A stretch of 64,000 bases of DNA from Chryseobacterium sp. Bi04. Its GTDB lineage: Bacteria; Bacteroidota; Bacteroidia; Flavobacteriales; Weeksellaceae. Each line of letters begins with the position of its first letter. Positions within the stretch are counted from its first letter, which is position 1. Below are positions 63,174 through 64,000 of the stretch, in pieces. The DNA is taken from the NCBI RefSeq assembly GCF_918698085.1, contig NZ_CAKKLP010000001.1, positions 62,001 through 126,000 of the forward strand. The letters are read 5' to 3'. The translations under genes were made by a program, and so were the position numbers. The notes beneath the pieces were generated by a model. That model worked only from the letters and a program-made list of their open reading frames with translations, searched no databases and was not told the DNA's origin.

Positions 63174-63207
63174 TAAAAAAGGCCGTTCTCACGAGTGTGA
63201 GACGGCC
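63174..63207 (-). terminator. Terminator of serS
   Basis: GGCCGTTCTCAC-gagt-GTGAGACGGCC, 11 base pairs with one bulge; on the minus strand followed by six T. The stem is also followed by T-rich sequence on the plus strand. Confidence 0.9.
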
Positions 63208-63232
63208 TCTTCTTTTTATGAATAAAAATATT

Positions 63233-64000
63233 CTAGTTAATAGTATCAAATCTCGCGTATTCAGCGATCTTCTTAGGAAGTTTAATTCCTTCTGCCGTCT
63301 GATTGTTTTCAAGCAATGCAGCCATAATTCTTGGCAACGCCATCGCGGATCCGTTTAAGGTGTGAACCAGCTGAGACTTTCCGCCTGCTTTATAACGGCA
63401 TTTAAGTCTGTTAGCCTGGAACGTTTCAAAATTAGAAACAGAGCTTACCTCCAACCACATTTCCTGAGCAGCACTCCATACTTCAAAATCGTAGGTCATG
63501 GCAGAAGCAAAACCTGTATCACCACCACAAAGTCTTAATACTCTGAAAGGCAGTTCAAGATCGGTAAGAATTTCTTTGATGTGCTCTACCATTTCTTCTA
63601 AAACAGCATAAGAATTTTCAGGCTTCTCAATTCTTACAATTTCCACTTTCTCGAATTGGTGAAGACGGTTCAGTCCTCTTACATGAGCTCCGTAGCTCCC
63701 CGCTTCTCTTCTGTAACATTGAGAGAAAGCCGTATTTTTAATGGGAAGATCTTTTTCTTCAAGCAATACATCACGGTAAAGATTCGTTACAGGAACCTCC
63801 GCCGTTGGAATCAAATATAATTTATCTTCATTGATATAATACATTTGTCCCTCTTTATCAGGCAACTGACCTGTTCCAAATCCTGATGCTTCATTTACAA
63901 CGTGAGGAGGATTTACTTCCGTATATCCCTTATCCACATTTTTATCCAGGAAATACTGCACCAAAGCTCTCTGTAATCTGGCTCCTTTCCCCAGATAGAC
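63233..64000 (-). CDS. serS: Seryl-tRNA synthetase, 3' part
   Basis: 256 residues in the window; the reading frame continues beyond the right edge (YLGKGARLQRALVQYFLDKN just before 64000). Class II synthetase. Motif 2 is in CYRREAGSYGAHVRGLNRLHQFEKVE and motif 3 is LNGSAMALPRIMAALLENNQ. DLPFRVLRLCGGDTGFASAMTYDFEVWSAAQEMWLEVSS is the serine- and ATP-binding segment. The N-terminal tRNA-binding coiled coil lies outside the window. Confidence 0.96.
   Translation of the reverse strand, partial: VYLGKGARLQRALVQYFLDKNVDKGYTEVNPPHVVNEASGFGTGQLPDKEGQMYYINEDKLYLIPTAEVPVTNLYRDVLLEEKDLPIKNTAFSQCYRREAGSYGAHVRGLNRLHQFEKVEIVRIEKPENSYAVLEEMVEHIKEILTDLELPFRVLRLCGGDTGFASAMTYDFEVWSAAQEMWLEVSSVSNFETFQANRLKCRYKAGGKSQLVHTLNGSAMALPRIMAALLENNQTAEGIKLPKKIAEYARFDTIN

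Noticed and set aside
63119-63358. 79-residue plus-strand ORF across the serS terminator and 3' end
   Set aside because: It runs through the hairpin and antisense to serS.

Overview
The window looks like a contiguous piece of chromosome from a member of Flavobacteriia, most like Chryseobacterium and relatives (Weeksellaceae). The evidence is AT-rich DNA, recurring flavobacterial promoter -7 boxes (TAnnTTTG), a TonB-dependent receptor and an OMP_b-brl-type outer-membrane barrel, a fused CcoN-CcoO oxidase subunit, a GxxExxY protein, PepSY-like small proteins, and gene content that is mostly housekeeping. The genus is inferred from protein style, not from a marker gene. I see no rRNA, tRNA, CRISPR array, prophage or intact insertion sequence.

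Layout. 1-4.7 kb: tail of a flavin-dependent oxidoreductase facing a minus-strand group (two paralogous secreted proteins, a phenylacetate-CoA-ligase-like enzyme, an M23 peptidase). 5.1-12 kb: plus-strand run with ileS, a DksA-like protein, two small proteins, lspA, a SanA/YdcF protein and trpS. 12-19.7 kb: minus-strand run with a two-component system and two PepSY-like proteins, a YjjG-like HAD phosphatase, a 44-codon small gene, an ECF sigma factor, metK behind a SAM-II riboswitch, and oxyR. 19.8-24.1 kb: katA divergent from oxyR, then enoyl-CoA hydratase, dCMP deaminase, xerD and a Nudix hydrolase. 24.7-34.4 kb: minus-strand lipoproteins, a beta-lactamase-fold hydrolase, a 2-hydroxyacid dehydrogenase, a GxxExxY protein in a repeat-flanked cassette, a thioesterase, an HU-like membrane protein, a TonB receptor behind a TPP riboswitch, and a WG-repeat protein. 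34.7-40.1 kb: two different aconitases in tandem. 40.1-43.4 kb: a decayed LytTR/LytS/outer-membrane-protein locus beside an intact outer-membrane barrel. 43.6-49.7 kb: a TPP-riboswitch-controlled thiamine operon (thiS, thiC, two TMP-synthase-fold genes, thiG, thiH, thiF/moeB-like). 49.8-53.2 kb: a lipoprotein, a pseudouridine synthase, a small membrane protein, panB and a Crp/Fnr regulator. 53.3-62.2 kb: the complete cbb3 oxidase cluster (ccoI, ccoS, ccoNO, ccoQ, ccoP, ccoG, ccoH and a SafE-like gene), divergent from the Crp/Fnr gene. 62.4-64 kb: a lipoprotein and the 3' part of serS.

How the parts work together. Thiamine is handled by one regulon in two places: a TPP riboswitch in front of a probable thiamine TonB receptor and another in front of the biosynthetic operon. 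Peroxide defence is the OxyR/KatA pair, whose two promoters appear to share a palindrome that supplies both -33 elements. Microaerobic respiration is the cco cluster, probably governed by the adjacent Crp/Fnr protein. The most notable single observations are a swapped GIHH active-site signature in IleRS (linked to mupirocin hyper-resistance in IleRS2), the SAM-II riboswitch on metK, a 71-nt dispersed element with two covarying hairpins that sits beside heptamer tandem tracts, and the GxxExxY cassette flanked by inverted ATTTGTG-rich repeats.
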